Part shown: piece after piece, positions 16,705 to 25,369 of the stretch
Layout: each line of letters begins with the position of its first letter
Position numbering within the stretch: the first letter of the stretch is position 1
Source: Deltaproteobacteria bacterium
Lineage (GTDB): Bacteria; Myxococcota_C; UBA6777
Assembly: GCA_006226375.1 (NCBI GenBank)
Contig: SBHC01000016.1
Span: 1 to 64,000 of the forward strand
DNA: 64,000 nucleotides
Reading direction: 5' to 3'
The notes under the pieces: generated by a model
The model's database searches: none
What the model was told of the DNA's origin: nothing
The model's input: the letters and a program-made list of their open reading frames with translations, nothing else
Position numbers and translations under genes: made by a program

Positions 16705-18651
16705 CTATTTGCACTTGCGACGACAGCGTTGGTAACGACGTCGACTGCGCCTGCACTTCCGCTGAACGATGCGGTTGTAGCCGTTACGGTTGCAGCTTCG
16801 ATAGCAACGTCTTCGCTTGCCTCCACGGTATCTTTTGCGACATCGATGGCGACACCAATAGCGGAAGCGGCGACGGTACCGACGAAAACATGCATCCTGG
16901 CGACGCTTGGATCGAGAGCAGCGTTTGTCACAGCTTGCTTTTGGCGATGTTTCGGGACGTTTCTCTGGCTGTTTGGCTACAGAGGAAGCGACAGGCTGAG
17001 CTTGGGTTGCTTGCTCCAAGCCTGGAATCGTAGGCGGCTTGGGGTTTCGCCGTCGGCATGTGTAACGGCACCATCCACGTTTTCTTCGTTGTCTACGGTA
17101 ACGACGTGAGCAGTACGAGAGGCAACGGCTTCTCTTGCTCACGACGTACTTCGACAGGGATACAAACCGTTTTCGAGCAGGCGTGTAGTGGGGCGTTGCC
17201 AGAAGCAAACTTCGCAACCCTCGAAACGCTCGCTTGTAGCGACGTCTGCGTTGATTCCGTCGGATGCGGCGCATGCGTCGTCGGAGGTACTTGCGTTCGA
17301 GCAGCTTGCGCAAACCTTGTGCCTTTCTGTGGGCATGAGTTTGCGAAGGGATTTGGTAAAGCGGTCGCAGGGTCCGACGCCAACGCTTCCGTTTGGCCAG
17401 ATCTTGGGCCTTCTTCAAGAGCTGGTCGGCTTTCTCTTCGCGGTCCACCTTGGCCAGCAACACCTGGGCTTGTGGATGAAGGGGCGTACCTGCTTTGGAA
17501 GCGAGAATGAGTTGCAGCTTTTTGCGAGCGTCTTCCCACTCTTGTTCGTTGATGTCACCTTGTGCTTTGCCCAGCATTCGACGCAAAGGTGGCAACGGGT
17601 CGATGCGTGGGGGTTGGGGGCGAAGGCGCCGTGGTCGAGGGGGGAGGCGCGTTCTCTCCAGCGGACGCCAGACTTCCTTGCCTTTGTTTTTGTTGTCTGA
17701 CTCGCTGAACCAGTACATGTACACGAAGATGGAGATGAAGCCTCCGCTGACTACCATCAACACGATCACCAGGAAGTTGGAGAGAAAGCGTAGGCCTCCA
17801 GGGACTCCGCTCTGGTTGTAGATGTCGTCCTGATGGGAGGAGAGAGACAGCTCCGCCTGGCTTTCCCATGCTGAAGGAACGGACATGTCTTCGTAAGGCG
17901 AAGGTCCTGTTTGCTGAGGAAGTAGTGGGTTTGGGGCTGACCTTGCTGCGTTGGGAAGCAGCCCCTCCCAGCTTTCTTGGGCTGGCGCTTCTTTTCCCGG
18001 TGAACGGTATTCTGTCGTGGGCGAGACCGGGATGAAGTCCTTGTTGGGAGGTGGCAAATGGGACTGGGATGGTGACGCCTGTGGAGGCAGAGATTGTGTT
18101 GGCGACGAAGGAATCGGCTGAAAAGGGTTGGAAGGAGGAACATGCGGAACCGGCGGCGCCGACGGCGCGGGTGGTGGCTCTGGAATGGCAGGCATGGAAG
18201 CCTGAAACGCTCGCTGTCTGGGCGGCTCGGGTTCAGCCGGTGGTGGCTGTACTTGGGTCGGAACCGAAGGATCGAGCGAGGCGGCTGAATCAGGAGTAAA
18301 GTAAGGTGATACTACTTCTCCCGAAGATTGATGGATGACCGGTATCGAGGTCATCTCGTACGATTGACCTGGGTTGTACATACCTGGGTTGGCGGGAGGA
18401 GGCGTCGACGAACGGAGCGGTGGCAGTGTAATGTCAGAGGCGCGCATGTCCTGAATGGTCGCTGCTGGCGACGCATCGGCGACAGGAGAAGCGGAAGCTT
18501 CCGGAGGAAGACCTTGTTTGTTGCGCTCAATCGCACGGCGAAGTTCTTCGGGAATCCGCGACTGGGTTGTCGGGTCAAGAGGTGAATCGCACGAGATGCA
18601 ATAGATCAGGGCGTTGTCGTTGATATGGCCACAAAACCTACATTGTCGCAC
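16705..18651 (-). CDS. Zinc-ribbon membrane protein with Arg/Cys-rich periplasmic tail
   Basis: It starts with GTG, 5 nt after AGGAG. Of 648 residues, the first 22 form a zinc ribbon (CxxC at 4-7, CxxC at 18-21). A long Pro/Ser-rich linker runs to about 300. One membrane span (about 305-328) follows. The presumed periplasmic half has a TPR-like helical region (about 370-510), then a tail of about 130 residues made largely of Arg, with Cys in a regular CxxxC spacing (CLSYC, CRYTC, CDKRC, CRHRC, CYRSC, CRRKC). Cytoplasmic zinc ribbon plus Pro-rich linker plus periplasmic repeats is the layout of AgmX-like envelope proteins. The tail may be disulfide-knotted and bind polyanions, but this is inference. 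Confidence 0.8.
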   Translation of the reverse strand: MRQCRFCGHINDNALIYCISCDSPLDPTTQSRIPEELRRAIERNKQGLPPEASASPVADASPAATIQDMRASDITLPPLRSSTPPPANPGMYNPGQSYEMTSIPVIHQSSGEVVSPYFTPDSAASLDPSVPTQVQPPPAEPEPPRQRAFQASMPAIPEPPPAPSAPPVPHVPPSNPFQPIPSSPTQSLPPQASPSQSHLPPPNKDFIPVSPTTEYRSPGKEAPAQESWEGLLPNAARSAPNPLLPQQTGPSPYEDMSVPSAWESQAELSLSSHQDDIYNQSGVPGGLRFLSNFLVIVLMVVSGGFISIFVYMYWFSESDNKNKGKEVWRPLERTRLPPRPRRLRPQPPRIDPLPPLRRMLGKAQGDINEQEWEDARKKLQLILASKAGTPLHPQAQVLLAKVDREEKADQLLKKAQDLAKRKRWRRTLRPLYQIPSQTHAHRKAQGLRKLLERKYLRRRMRRIRRNQRRRRYKRAFRGLRSLLLATPHYTPARKRFVSLSKYVVSKRSRCLSYCSRRYRRQRRKRGWCRYTCRRRNPKPPTIPGLEQATQAQPVASSVAKQPEKRPETSPKASCDKRCSRSKRRQDACFRRYRRRFRYWCRHRCRKRYRGGKRRRCYRSCNRNGYNRIVQRKCRRSRRRYQRCRRKCK

Positions 18652-18720
18652 GATGGCTCCTGTTGCTCCTCTACCTTAGGAAGGGAGCCGCTATGATATT
18701 TCGCCTCCCAAGCAAAAACA

Positions 18721-20691
18721 CTACATACAAACTTTCTTGGTTTGTATTTCGGTACATTGTTCCAGTTTGTTGCTACATGCGTCTTTGGAATCGCACGGAG
18801 CGAAGCATGCGTTGCTACCTCCAACCGTGGGAAGGCAGGTCTGTGACGAAGGACAAGCCGGGTTGCCTCCCTCTTGGCAGCGTCCGCGACAAATCCAACG
18901 GAAGGGGCGTTTGGGGTCCCCGCTGCACAGCTGTGCCTCTGTACAGTCCATCTCTTCTGGATGACAGAATCCGCCGGCTGTCACTTCTGCTGGCTTGAGA
19001 CAGGTTCCTTGGGACGAGGTCAACTTTTGATGACAGCGCAGCCCCTGACCACAAAGTTTGCTGTTGGCAACATGGCATTCTTTGGTTTCGGCTTCCGCTG
19101 TGGCGCAGAGTTGAAGTCCTGTGCGGTGGTCTTTGCCACAAGACTCCCCTGTTGGGCAGGATGGACTCGCCGGATCGCAGATCTGCAGGCAGCGCCAACC
19201 TTCAGCCAACTCGACACATTGCAGCGTGGGAAGGCAGCGTTGATCGGCAGATGCAGCAAAGTGAGGAGAGCATGCGTTTCCTCGTGTCACGGTACCTGCC
19301 CAGCCTTTAGGGTCCGGCAAGCAAACCGGCGAAGACGCCTGTCCTTCGGTACAAACCTGGCCGGTGGGGCATGGGTTGGTTGCCTTGGGGTCACAGCTCG
19401 CCAAGCAAAGAGAGGGTGGTGCGTTCCCTACGTTCAGAGGAAGACATGTTTTGCCTCCGCTGCAGGGGTTCGTGCTGTCGCAGACCTTCATACAGTGACG
19501 CGGGCCTTTCGAAGCGATCGACTGACATGACAGCCCTTGTGCGCAGCGAACTTCACCTTCGCAAGGTTGACCTTCCTGGGCTTCTTTGTAGCAAACCTTC
19601 GTTGTGCTGGAGCTGCCCACCGCGTCGCAAACCGTGCCGGAGGCACAGACCTTATCATCCTGGCTGCAATCACGAACGCAGCGAGCCACTGTTGGGTTGC
19701 TTGCCAGAGACAGGCAAAGGTGGTCCTTCTCGCATTGTGTTGTGGCGTTGCAGGCCTCTCCCGCTTTGACGTTTCGAAAACACAGGGAGTAGAGAACCTT
19801 GCCAAGCGAGTCTTTGACCTCTTTGCAGGTGTGGGTATCAGGGCATGTTTTGTCTTGGGTGCAGTTTTTCAGGCACAACCGTGAGCCGGTCGAGCCATAG
19901 CAGTTGAGGCCACTGTCGCAAACCGTTTGGGGAGGGCAAGGCTCATCGGCCTTGGTTCCGAAGTTGGAGCAGCCTGTTACTTTCTGACCTGTGACGTCAT
20001 TGGCAGAGTAACACCATTGGTCACCACAGTCGGCGGTTTGGGTGCAGGCTTTGCGGCAAAGTCCCTGGTAGGATGAGCCATAAGCCATACAAACATGGGC
20101 GTCTTCGCAAGGTTTGGATTGGCTGCAAGGGTAACCGAGCGGTTGGGTGGGAGCGCAAACCGTGCCAACGACAGTGCCGAGGTCAATGCTGCGGATCTCG
20201 ACGCAACGTGTACCCTTCGCACAGCTCGTGCCTTTGGGATCACAGGTCGGCAAGCAAATGCCTGTAGAGCCTGAAGACGTTGGGGCGCAGAGGTGCTTGT
20301 CGATGCATCGATCTTCGGGCAGCGAAGTTTGCTGTGGGTTGCAGGTTTCGCCAGCTTTCCTGGTGCCTGTGGTGGGAACAGGTTGGTTGTTTTGCAGGGT
20401 ATCGGGTGCGGGCAACCGTCCTTCTTTCCAGACCGTGTCGGGAAGGGGTGGAGGTTCAGATGTGGCTTCTCCAGCATCCGTCGGTGCTTTTTCTCCGCCC
20501 TGCTCGCTAGTTGGCGTCTCGGTGGGAGCGCTACACGTTCCACCCACACACACTTGAGGGGCTGTGCAGTCGCTGTCTTGCTTGCATCCGCTGCTGGGGC
20601 AACCCATCCAACTTAGCACGGCCATACAGCAAAAGCTCAATCCTGCGAACCCCAGCAACCAGCGGCGCAGCGTGTTGGTTTTCATTCTCAT
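18721..20691 (-). CDS. Cys-rich repeat lipoprotein
   Basis: The 656-residue protein has a signal peptide and lipobox (LSWMGC) followed by a Thr/Glu/Pro-rich spacer to about residue 130. Repeats of about 40-50 residues then follow, each with a CxPxQTxC or CxxGxxC core (for example CPPQTVCDSGLNCYG, CPTGQVC). Such Dickkopf-like cysteine knots are frequent in Myxococcota surface proteins. There are no transmembrane spans and no catalytic motif. Probably on the outer surface, with stability from disulfides. It shares architecture, not close identity, with the genes at 1-2927 and 58345-60213. The ATG at 20691 follows GAGGTAAGGG; an in-frame ATG two codons later is equally possible. Confidence 0.82.
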   Translation of the reverse strand: MRMKTNTLRRWLLGFAGLSFCCMAVLSWMGCPSSGCKQDSDCTAPQVCVGGTCSAPTETPTSEQGGEKAPTDAGEATSEPPPLPDTVWKEGRLPAPDTLQNNQPVPTTGTRKAGETCNPQQTSLPEDRCIDKHLCAPTSSGSTGICLPTCDPKGTSCAKGTRCVEIRSIDLGTVVGTVCAPTQPLGYPCSQSKPCEDAHVCMAYGSSYQGLCRKACTQTADCGDQWCYSANDVTGQKVTGCSNFGTKADEPCPPQTVCDSGLNCYGSTGSRLCLKNCTQDKTCPDTHTCKEVKDSLGKVLYSLCFRNVKAGEACNATTQCEKDHLCLSLASNPTVARCVRDCSQDDKVCASGTVCDAVGSSSTTKVCYKEAQEGQPCEGEVRCAQGLSCQSIASKGPRHCMKVCDSTNPCSGGKTCLPLNVGNAPPSLCLASCDPKATNPCPTGQVCTEGQASSPVCLPDPKGWAGTVTRGNACSPHFAASADQRCLPTLQCVELAEGWRCLQICDPASPSCPTGESCGKDHRTGLQLCATAEAETKECHVANSKLCGQGLRCHQKLTSSQGTCLKPAEVTAGGFCHPEEMDCTEAQLCSGDPKRPFRWICRGRCQEGGNPACPSSQTCLPTVGGSNACFAPCDSKDACSNKLEQCTEIQTKKVCM

Positions 20692-20751
20692 ACCCTTACC
20701 TCAAACAACCCAATGCATACCAATCCATACATTCTATAGAGTCATCCTCTT

Positions 20752-21261
20752 CTACTGAGCGCAGTAGGGGATGTCGACAAACTTTACTTGATCACCTGCC
20801 TTGATGCCATGCTTTCGTGCAAAGAAAGCGTTGACTTCCAGAACATACAACGCGGGCTTACCTACCGTTCGGGAGGTTGTGGTGTGGGGCTTGGCGTTTT
20901 CCACGATGCCCACAATCTTCTTCTTCGCGTCGATGTGAATCATATCCAAGGCGATGTATGTGTTCTTCATCCAGAAGCTTTGCTCCGTGGCTTGAGGGAA
21001 CACAAACAGCATTCCTTTGTCGGCAGCCATCTCTTTTCGGTACATCAAGCCACGTTGTCGTTCGTCGGGTGTGCAGGCCATCTCGACGTTCACCGTCAGA
21101 GCTTTGTTGCTGGGGGTGGAGAACACAACTCTGGGGTTGAGCTTGCGTTGGCAGCCATTGCAGCTTTGCTTAACCGACGCGCAGTTGGCAAACATCAGGA
21201 AGAGAACACAAACGAGCCAGCGGGCCACTTTTTGTGCTGAGGGAGCTTGTTGCATGGACAT
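20752..21261 (-). CDS. Exported DUF192 protein
   Basis: I prefer the ATG at 21261 (GAAGG 9 nt upstream) to the TTG at 21270. The 169-residue product has an N-terminal hydrophobic signal, then a DUF192 domain (about 50-165). Typical motifs are ERQRGLMYR, GMLFVFP, SFWMKNTYIALDMIHID and the C-terminal GIKAGDQV. DUF192 proteins are small periplasmic beta proteins of unknown biochemical activity. Four Cys residues lie near the mature N-terminus (including CNGC), which could bind metal. It lies between a Cys-rich lipoprotein gene and a PEGA/AgmX C-terminal gene in a same-strand run. Confidence 0.85.
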   Translation of the reverse strand: MSMQQAPSAQKVARWLVCVLFLMFANCASVKQSCNGCQRKLNPRVVFSTPSNKALTVNVEMACTPDERQRGLMYRKEMAADKGMLFVFPQATEQSFWMKNTYIALDMIHIDAKKKIVGIVENAKPHTTTSRTVGKPALYVLEVNAFFARKHGIKAGDQVKFVDIPYCAQ

Positions 21262-21282
21262 GAAATCCAACCTTCACCTTTG

Positions 21283-22257
21283 TTAGGGCTCGTCGGAGCG
21301 GAGCTTGATCTCGTACGACTGAATCCGAGCGACGCCGTTGCCGCTGGGGAAGCGAATGCGTTGCAAGGCTCGAATGACGCACTTTTGGAAGCGTGAGGGA
21401 GCCTGACTGGGTCTCTCCCACTTGATTTGTTGGGCTCGACCTTGTGTGTTGATTTCCCAGGACAGAGCCACGTTTTTTACCGCAGGAGCATAAATCCCAC
21501 AAGATGCCATCGACGAGCGATGTCGCTTCAGAATCCACTTCAACTGCTTGGGCGCGAGCAGATTCTTAAACTTCTTGGGTGCAGGCGGAAGCGCTCGCAT
21601 TTGGTGAGCGATCAGGGTGGGCTTGCCTGAGGCACGCAATGTTACGGTTCGAGTGATGGTGTCTTTTCCAGGGGGATACACCAAACGCAGCTTGTAGGTA
21701 CCTGGCCGAATTCTCGCGTAGAACGGAGCGGTCCCACACAGCTGGCCGTTGATGTAAACATAGGCCCAGGGGGTGACGCCTACCCACAGTCCGGCGGCTT
21801 CTTGCCGCAGAGACGTGCCCAGCGTCTTTCTGCATTTGTTGTTCCATCGCTGGTTGAGGCGTTTGAGCTCACCTTTCCAAAATCGGCGGCAGCGTCGCCA
21901 AGTGTAGCGAAGTTGGGCTCGGGTGTATCGCTGGTAACGACGGATGCGTGCGAGCAAGTAGCGGCGGTGGTGCTTTCGCAGCGCAAGGTTCGGTGTTTGC
22001 TTCTTCAGCTTGTCCAGCCAAGACTTAAACACTCCCAACCTTTGCCATGCAGCGCAGGGTTCACGGTAGCGATTGCGTCGTGCCACTCGGTAGCGACGGA
22101 AGATCGTGCTTCGCAGTCGGTGGTAGTGGCGAGATGACCAGGAGCGTTTGGCTGCCGATGCTGTTGGCACCGAGAGCCAGGAGTCATGTCCTACGAACAA
22201 GCTGCTGGCTAGAAGACAGCAGCCAAGCCAACAGGAGATCAATAGCAATCGTGTCAT
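21283..22257 (-). CDS. Exported PEGA + AgmX/PglI C-terminal domain protein
   Basis: The 324-residue protein has a signal peptide (about 1-35), then a very basic Arg/Tyr-rich helical region (36-160). A PEGA-type domain follows (about 163-215; AYVYINGQLCGTAP, PGTYKLRLVYP). The C-terminal domain (about 240-320) matches the TonB-like module of myxobacterial AgmX/PglI proteins: a Cys early in the domain, VALSWEI, a second Cys before ALQRIRFP, and a final strand. In M. xanthus these proteins belong to gliding-motility and envelope complexes. The next gene upstream carries the matching N-terminal modules, so the two may form one split system. Confidence 0.8.
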   Translation of the reverse strand: MTRLLLISCWLGCCLLASSLFVGHDSWLSVPTASAAKRSWSSRHYHRLRSTIFRRYRVARRNRYREPCAAWQRLGVFKSWLDKLKKQTPNLALRKHHRRYLLARIRRYQRYTRAQLRYTWRRCRRFWKGELKRLNQRWNNKCRKTLGTSLRQEAAGLWVGVTPWAYVYINGQLCGTAPFYARIRPGTYKLRLVYPPGKDTITRTVTLRASGKPTLIAHQMRALPPAPKKFKNLLAPKQLKWILKRHRSSMASCGIYAPAVKNVALSWEINTQGRAQQIKWERPSQAPSRFQKCVIRALQRIRFPSGNGVARIQSYEIKLRSDEP

Positions 22258-22344
22258 GGGTCTCTCAGTGATGAAGGAGGATGGTGAAGGCCTTGCTCTG
22301 AAGGAAATGAGACAAGGGGTTGCTCTTTGGAGGGTGAGTTTGAC

Positions 22345-25131
22345 TCAGTTGGAGCACTTGATGTCTTTGTAGAGAGCACGAATCTCAATGTTGTCTTTGT
22401 ACCGAGGGTAGCGTCGGAGCTGTTGACGAAGGCTGTCGCAAGCTGACTTGCGTTGACCCATCTTGTTAAACGCTAGCCCCATTCCGTAGTAGGTGTCATT
22501 GCGAAACCCTCGGACACGTGTGGCCTTGCGGAACCAGGTGACGGCTTTTCGCGAGTTACCAAGGTCAAAGTAACACCAGCCGATCGAGCTATACAAGAAG
22601 CCACTCTTGCGTGTCTTTATGCGTTGCAGAGCGTAGCGAAGAGCTTTGCGTTTGCTTCCACGGCTGGCCTGGTAGCTTCCACAGGCTCGGAGGTTGGCGC
22701 TGCGAATCTTTCGTGACTTGCGGGACGACTTCTTCGCCACCTTGCGAGGACGTGGTGGCGTGGCGCGTCCTTTCCGTCTTTGGGGTGGTTGGTTCCGGGC
22801 TTGGGGGCCCATTCCGCTGTTGATGATTCGGTTTTCAGGCTTGCGAGCCTCTGGTTGGCGAGTCTCAGGCTTGCGAGTCTCCGGCTTGCGCGTTTCGGGG
22901 GCCTTGGGCTCCCCTCGGCGTGGAGCAGGCTTGCGAGTCTCAGGCTTCTTCTCTTGGTGCAACTCCAAGAGAAGTTTGAGGTTGCCTGGCTGCAGCACAT
23001 TGCTGAACTCTTGGAGGAGAGGGTGCTCTGGGTGTTCTTTCCGAATGCTCTCAAGCTCTTTGAGGGCCAGTTTGTTTTGTTGCAACTCGGTATGAGCCAA
23101 CACTTTCAGGAAGCGGGGGTACAACCATCGATCGTGGTTGCAACGTTCCGTCGCAAGCTGCACATGCTTGAGGCCTTTCTTGTAGTTTCCTTGACGAATC
23201 AGAACACTGGCAGAGTTGAGATAAATCCATCCTTGGTGGCAGCCGTCGGTGATCTTCTGCAGCGCTTGCTTCACGCGCTTTTCGAAGGTCGAGTCCTTGC
23301 TCTTCTTGGTCGCTGCATCCTTCGAGGCAGCGCGGTTGCTGCTGAAGCTCTGACGGTGCAAAATAGCGAGCTGGGTGTAAGGATGTTGTGGGTTGAGCTT
23401 ACGGCTTTTGCGCACGAGGCCGTCTGCGCTTTTCCAGAGCTTCTTGTACTTCTTGTCGAGGTTTTGCTTCTGCTGGGTCCATTGCTCCAGAATTTGCTTC
23501 AACTGCTTCAGCGAGGACGGCTTCTTCTTGGCGCCGGCTTTGTCATCATCGTCGTTGTCTTTGTCGTCATCATCCGTGGGAGTGGTCTTGGCGGATGCGA
23601 GCTGTTGACGTTGTTTTTCCCAGTACTCTTGCTTCTTTTCCATCAGGCGATAGCGCAAACGGATCACGTCCATCTGAAGGTAAGACAAGGAGGCCTGGGT
23701 CGCGAGCAATTCAGTGAAAGGATGGCCCAGATCGCTCTCCAGTTTGAGCAAACTTTTGCGAGCGTTTGTGAAAGAAGCAGGGGATACCTGCTGCATCTGG
23801 GTGCGTACCTGGGAGACCTTCTCCATCGCCTGAGGTGGAGCTTCTTGCAAGCGAACCATATAGGCAATGGTGCCAAACACATTGGGATTGAACAACGAGT
23901 AGCTACCCAGCCCAAGGCCCAGCAGAAGGATGATGAGCACAAGCCAACGACCACTTCGGGATGTTGATGGCGTGTACGAACTGTCAGCGAAGAGGTCGTC
24001 CTGACTGACAGAAAGCTTGTCTTGGGAAGAAAGGGACGGTGAGCGTTGTACGCTGATGGAATCCACCGACGATCGAGACGCAGGGCGCTCTACGTTGTCT
24101 TCTGGCAAGCGAGGTAGGCCAGACATGCTCTCGTGGGAAGGGAGGCTCATGGGTCCCAAAGCCCAGTCGTCGGCGCTTCGCGTTATCAGTGTGGGGATCT
24201 TGCGTTGATCGTTGCCGTTGCTTGGCTGCGGGGAACCTTGAATTGGCTCATGTTGTAGCGGCTCCAGAGTTCGGTAGGCCACCTCTTGAGGGGGAGAGAC
24301 CACAGCGTTGCGATCAGAGGAAGAGAATGACGTTCCATACGCAGCTGTTGAACTTGAACCTGGCGTTCCCGGTGCAAACATGCCCTCTTGTGAGGACGTA
24401 AAAATGGGAGCGGGCGGAGCCGTTGTGAACGGAAGCTCTTCTCGATTGACCATGTCGTGGCTGGGGGAGGAGACCGCATGTCCCACCGGAAGTTGGGGAC
24501 GCGAATACTCTGCAGAGCCCATCGCAGCTTCTTGGTACCGGGCAGTGTTGTGTCGAATTCCTTGTGGCGGATTCGAGGCATGGCCGCTGGGCGGAAACAG
24601 AGAAGGGTCATAGCTGGAAGGCAGACCAAACTCCAAGGTGGAGGTTGGGTCAAGCTGGCCAGCGATCATCACAGGGCCTGAAACCGACGCTTGTGATGGA
24701 GTGGCTTGCATCAACAACTGAAAGAAAGGCTGCAAGTCTTCCAGCGTTCCCAAGCGATGCCAGGCTTCGTTGTCGTACGACAGCTCATCTATGGGGCTCA
24801 GCTTGCGTTGTACGATCATCCGTTGCAGCGTTGCCTGATCGGGGATCTGCAACAACACGCCATTTTCGGAGCGAACCATGATCGGTGCATCGAGGGTTGC
24901 ACTCGGCGAGGCCGGTGGAGGTGACGATTCTTGCACCGCTTCCTGTTCGGGAAGAGAGGTGAAAGACGGCTGCTGTTCCTCCACTGCGATGGTGGCATCC
25001 AGGCTTTCGCCTTGCTTGAATATCCGAAACACGTGACCACAGGACGAGCATTTCACTCGCGCTGAGTCTTTTGGCATTTGGGATTCATCTAACTCATACG
25101 TGGAGTTGCATTGCGTACAACGAACATCCAT
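22345..25131 (-). CDS. MJ0042 zinc ribbon + GYF-like + TPR membrane protein (AgmX-like N-terminus)
   Basis: The 928-residue protein opens with an MJ0042-type zinc ribbon (Cys 5, 8, 28, 31) and a GYF_2-like domain (about 95-140; LSPIDELSYDNEAWHRLG). A Pro/Ser-rich linker and one membrane span (about 392-411) follow. The periplasmic part has helical TPR-like repeats (about 430-720), with an acidic patch of Asp residues (about 515-525), a short tandem PETRKPE repeat (about 745-775), and more TPR units up to the end. The zinc ribbon and GYF pair is characteristic of AgmX. Here the TonB-like end is missing and is encoded by the next gene. Probably a trans-envelope protein; motility is only a suggestion. 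Confidence 0.82.
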   Translation of the reverse strand: MDVRCTQCNSTYELDESQMPKDSARVKCSSCGHVFRIFKQGESLDATIAVEEQQPSFTSLPEQEAVQESSPPPASPSATLDAPIMVRSENGVLLQIPDQATLQRMIVQRKLSPIDELSYDNEAWHRLGTLEDLQPFFQLLMQATPSQASVSGPVMIAGQLDPTSTLEFGLPSSYDPSLFPPSGHASNPPQGIRHNTARYQEAAMGSAEYSRPQLPVGHAVSSPSHDMVNREELPFTTAPPAPIFTSSQEGMFAPGTPGSSSTAAYGTSFSSSDRNAVVSPPQEVAYRTLEPLQHEPIQGSPQPSNGNDQRKIPTLITRSADDWALGPMSLPSHESMSGLPRLPEDNVERPASRSSVDSISVQRSPSLSSQDKLSVSQDDLFADSSYTPSTSRSGRWLVLIILLLGLGLGSYSLFNPNVFGTIAYMVRLQEAPPQAMEKVSQVRTQMQQVSPASFTNARKSLLKLESDLGHPFTELLATQASLSYLQMDVIRLRYRLMEKKQEYWEKQRQQLASAKTTPTDDDDKDNDDDDKAGAKKKPSSLKQLKQILEQWTQQKQNLDKKYKKLWKSADGLVRKSRKLNPQHPYTQLAILHRQSFSSNRAASKDAATKKSKDSTFEKRVKQALQKITDGCHQGWIYLNSASVLIRQGNYKKGLKHVQLATERCNHDRWLYPRFLKVLAHTELQQNKLALKELESIRKEHPEHPLLQEFSNVLQPGNLKLLLELHQEKKPETRKPAPRRGEPKAPETRKPETRKPETRQPEARKPENRIINSGMGPQARNQPPQRRKGRATPPRPRKVAKKSSRKSRKIRSANLRACGSYQASRGSKRKALRYALQRIKTRKSGFLYSSIGWCYFDLGNSRKAVTWFRKATRVRGFRNDTYYGMGLAFNKMGQRKSACDSLRQQLRRYPRYKDNIEIRALYKDIKCSN

Positions 25132-25369
25132 AGACTGTAAACCTCATGGTCGTCTTTAGGGTGTGCGGCATCGAAACAGAGACAATCTCGGAATCCGGCT
25201 GAAAGAATACGAGGTCAAAAGCACAGGAATTTCTCGATGGTCGCCACTGTCTATCAAGCCAACATAGTAGCAAGAAGGGAACTACCTCGCAAGGGGATGT
25301 ATTGTCTCGTGTGAGGGGCAAAATCAAGCCTTGATTCCCCTCTCTTTGTCTCGCGAGTCATGATTCCGG
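25132..25369. other. Non-coding region between AgmX-like gene and hrpB
   Basis: This 238-bp stretch contains no credible gene. Both flanking genes read leftwards, so it should hold the promoter of the AgmX-like gene. I cannot identify clear -35/-10 elements. Confidence 0.4.

Noticed and set aside
22820-22960. Possible CRISPR-like short repeat
   Set aside because: It encodes a tandem PETRKPE protein repeat inside a gene, with no unique spacers.
22780-23967. 395-codon plus-strand frame opposite the AgmX-like gene
   Set aside because: The minus-strand product has clear zinc-ribbon, GYF and TPR features; the plus frame has none.
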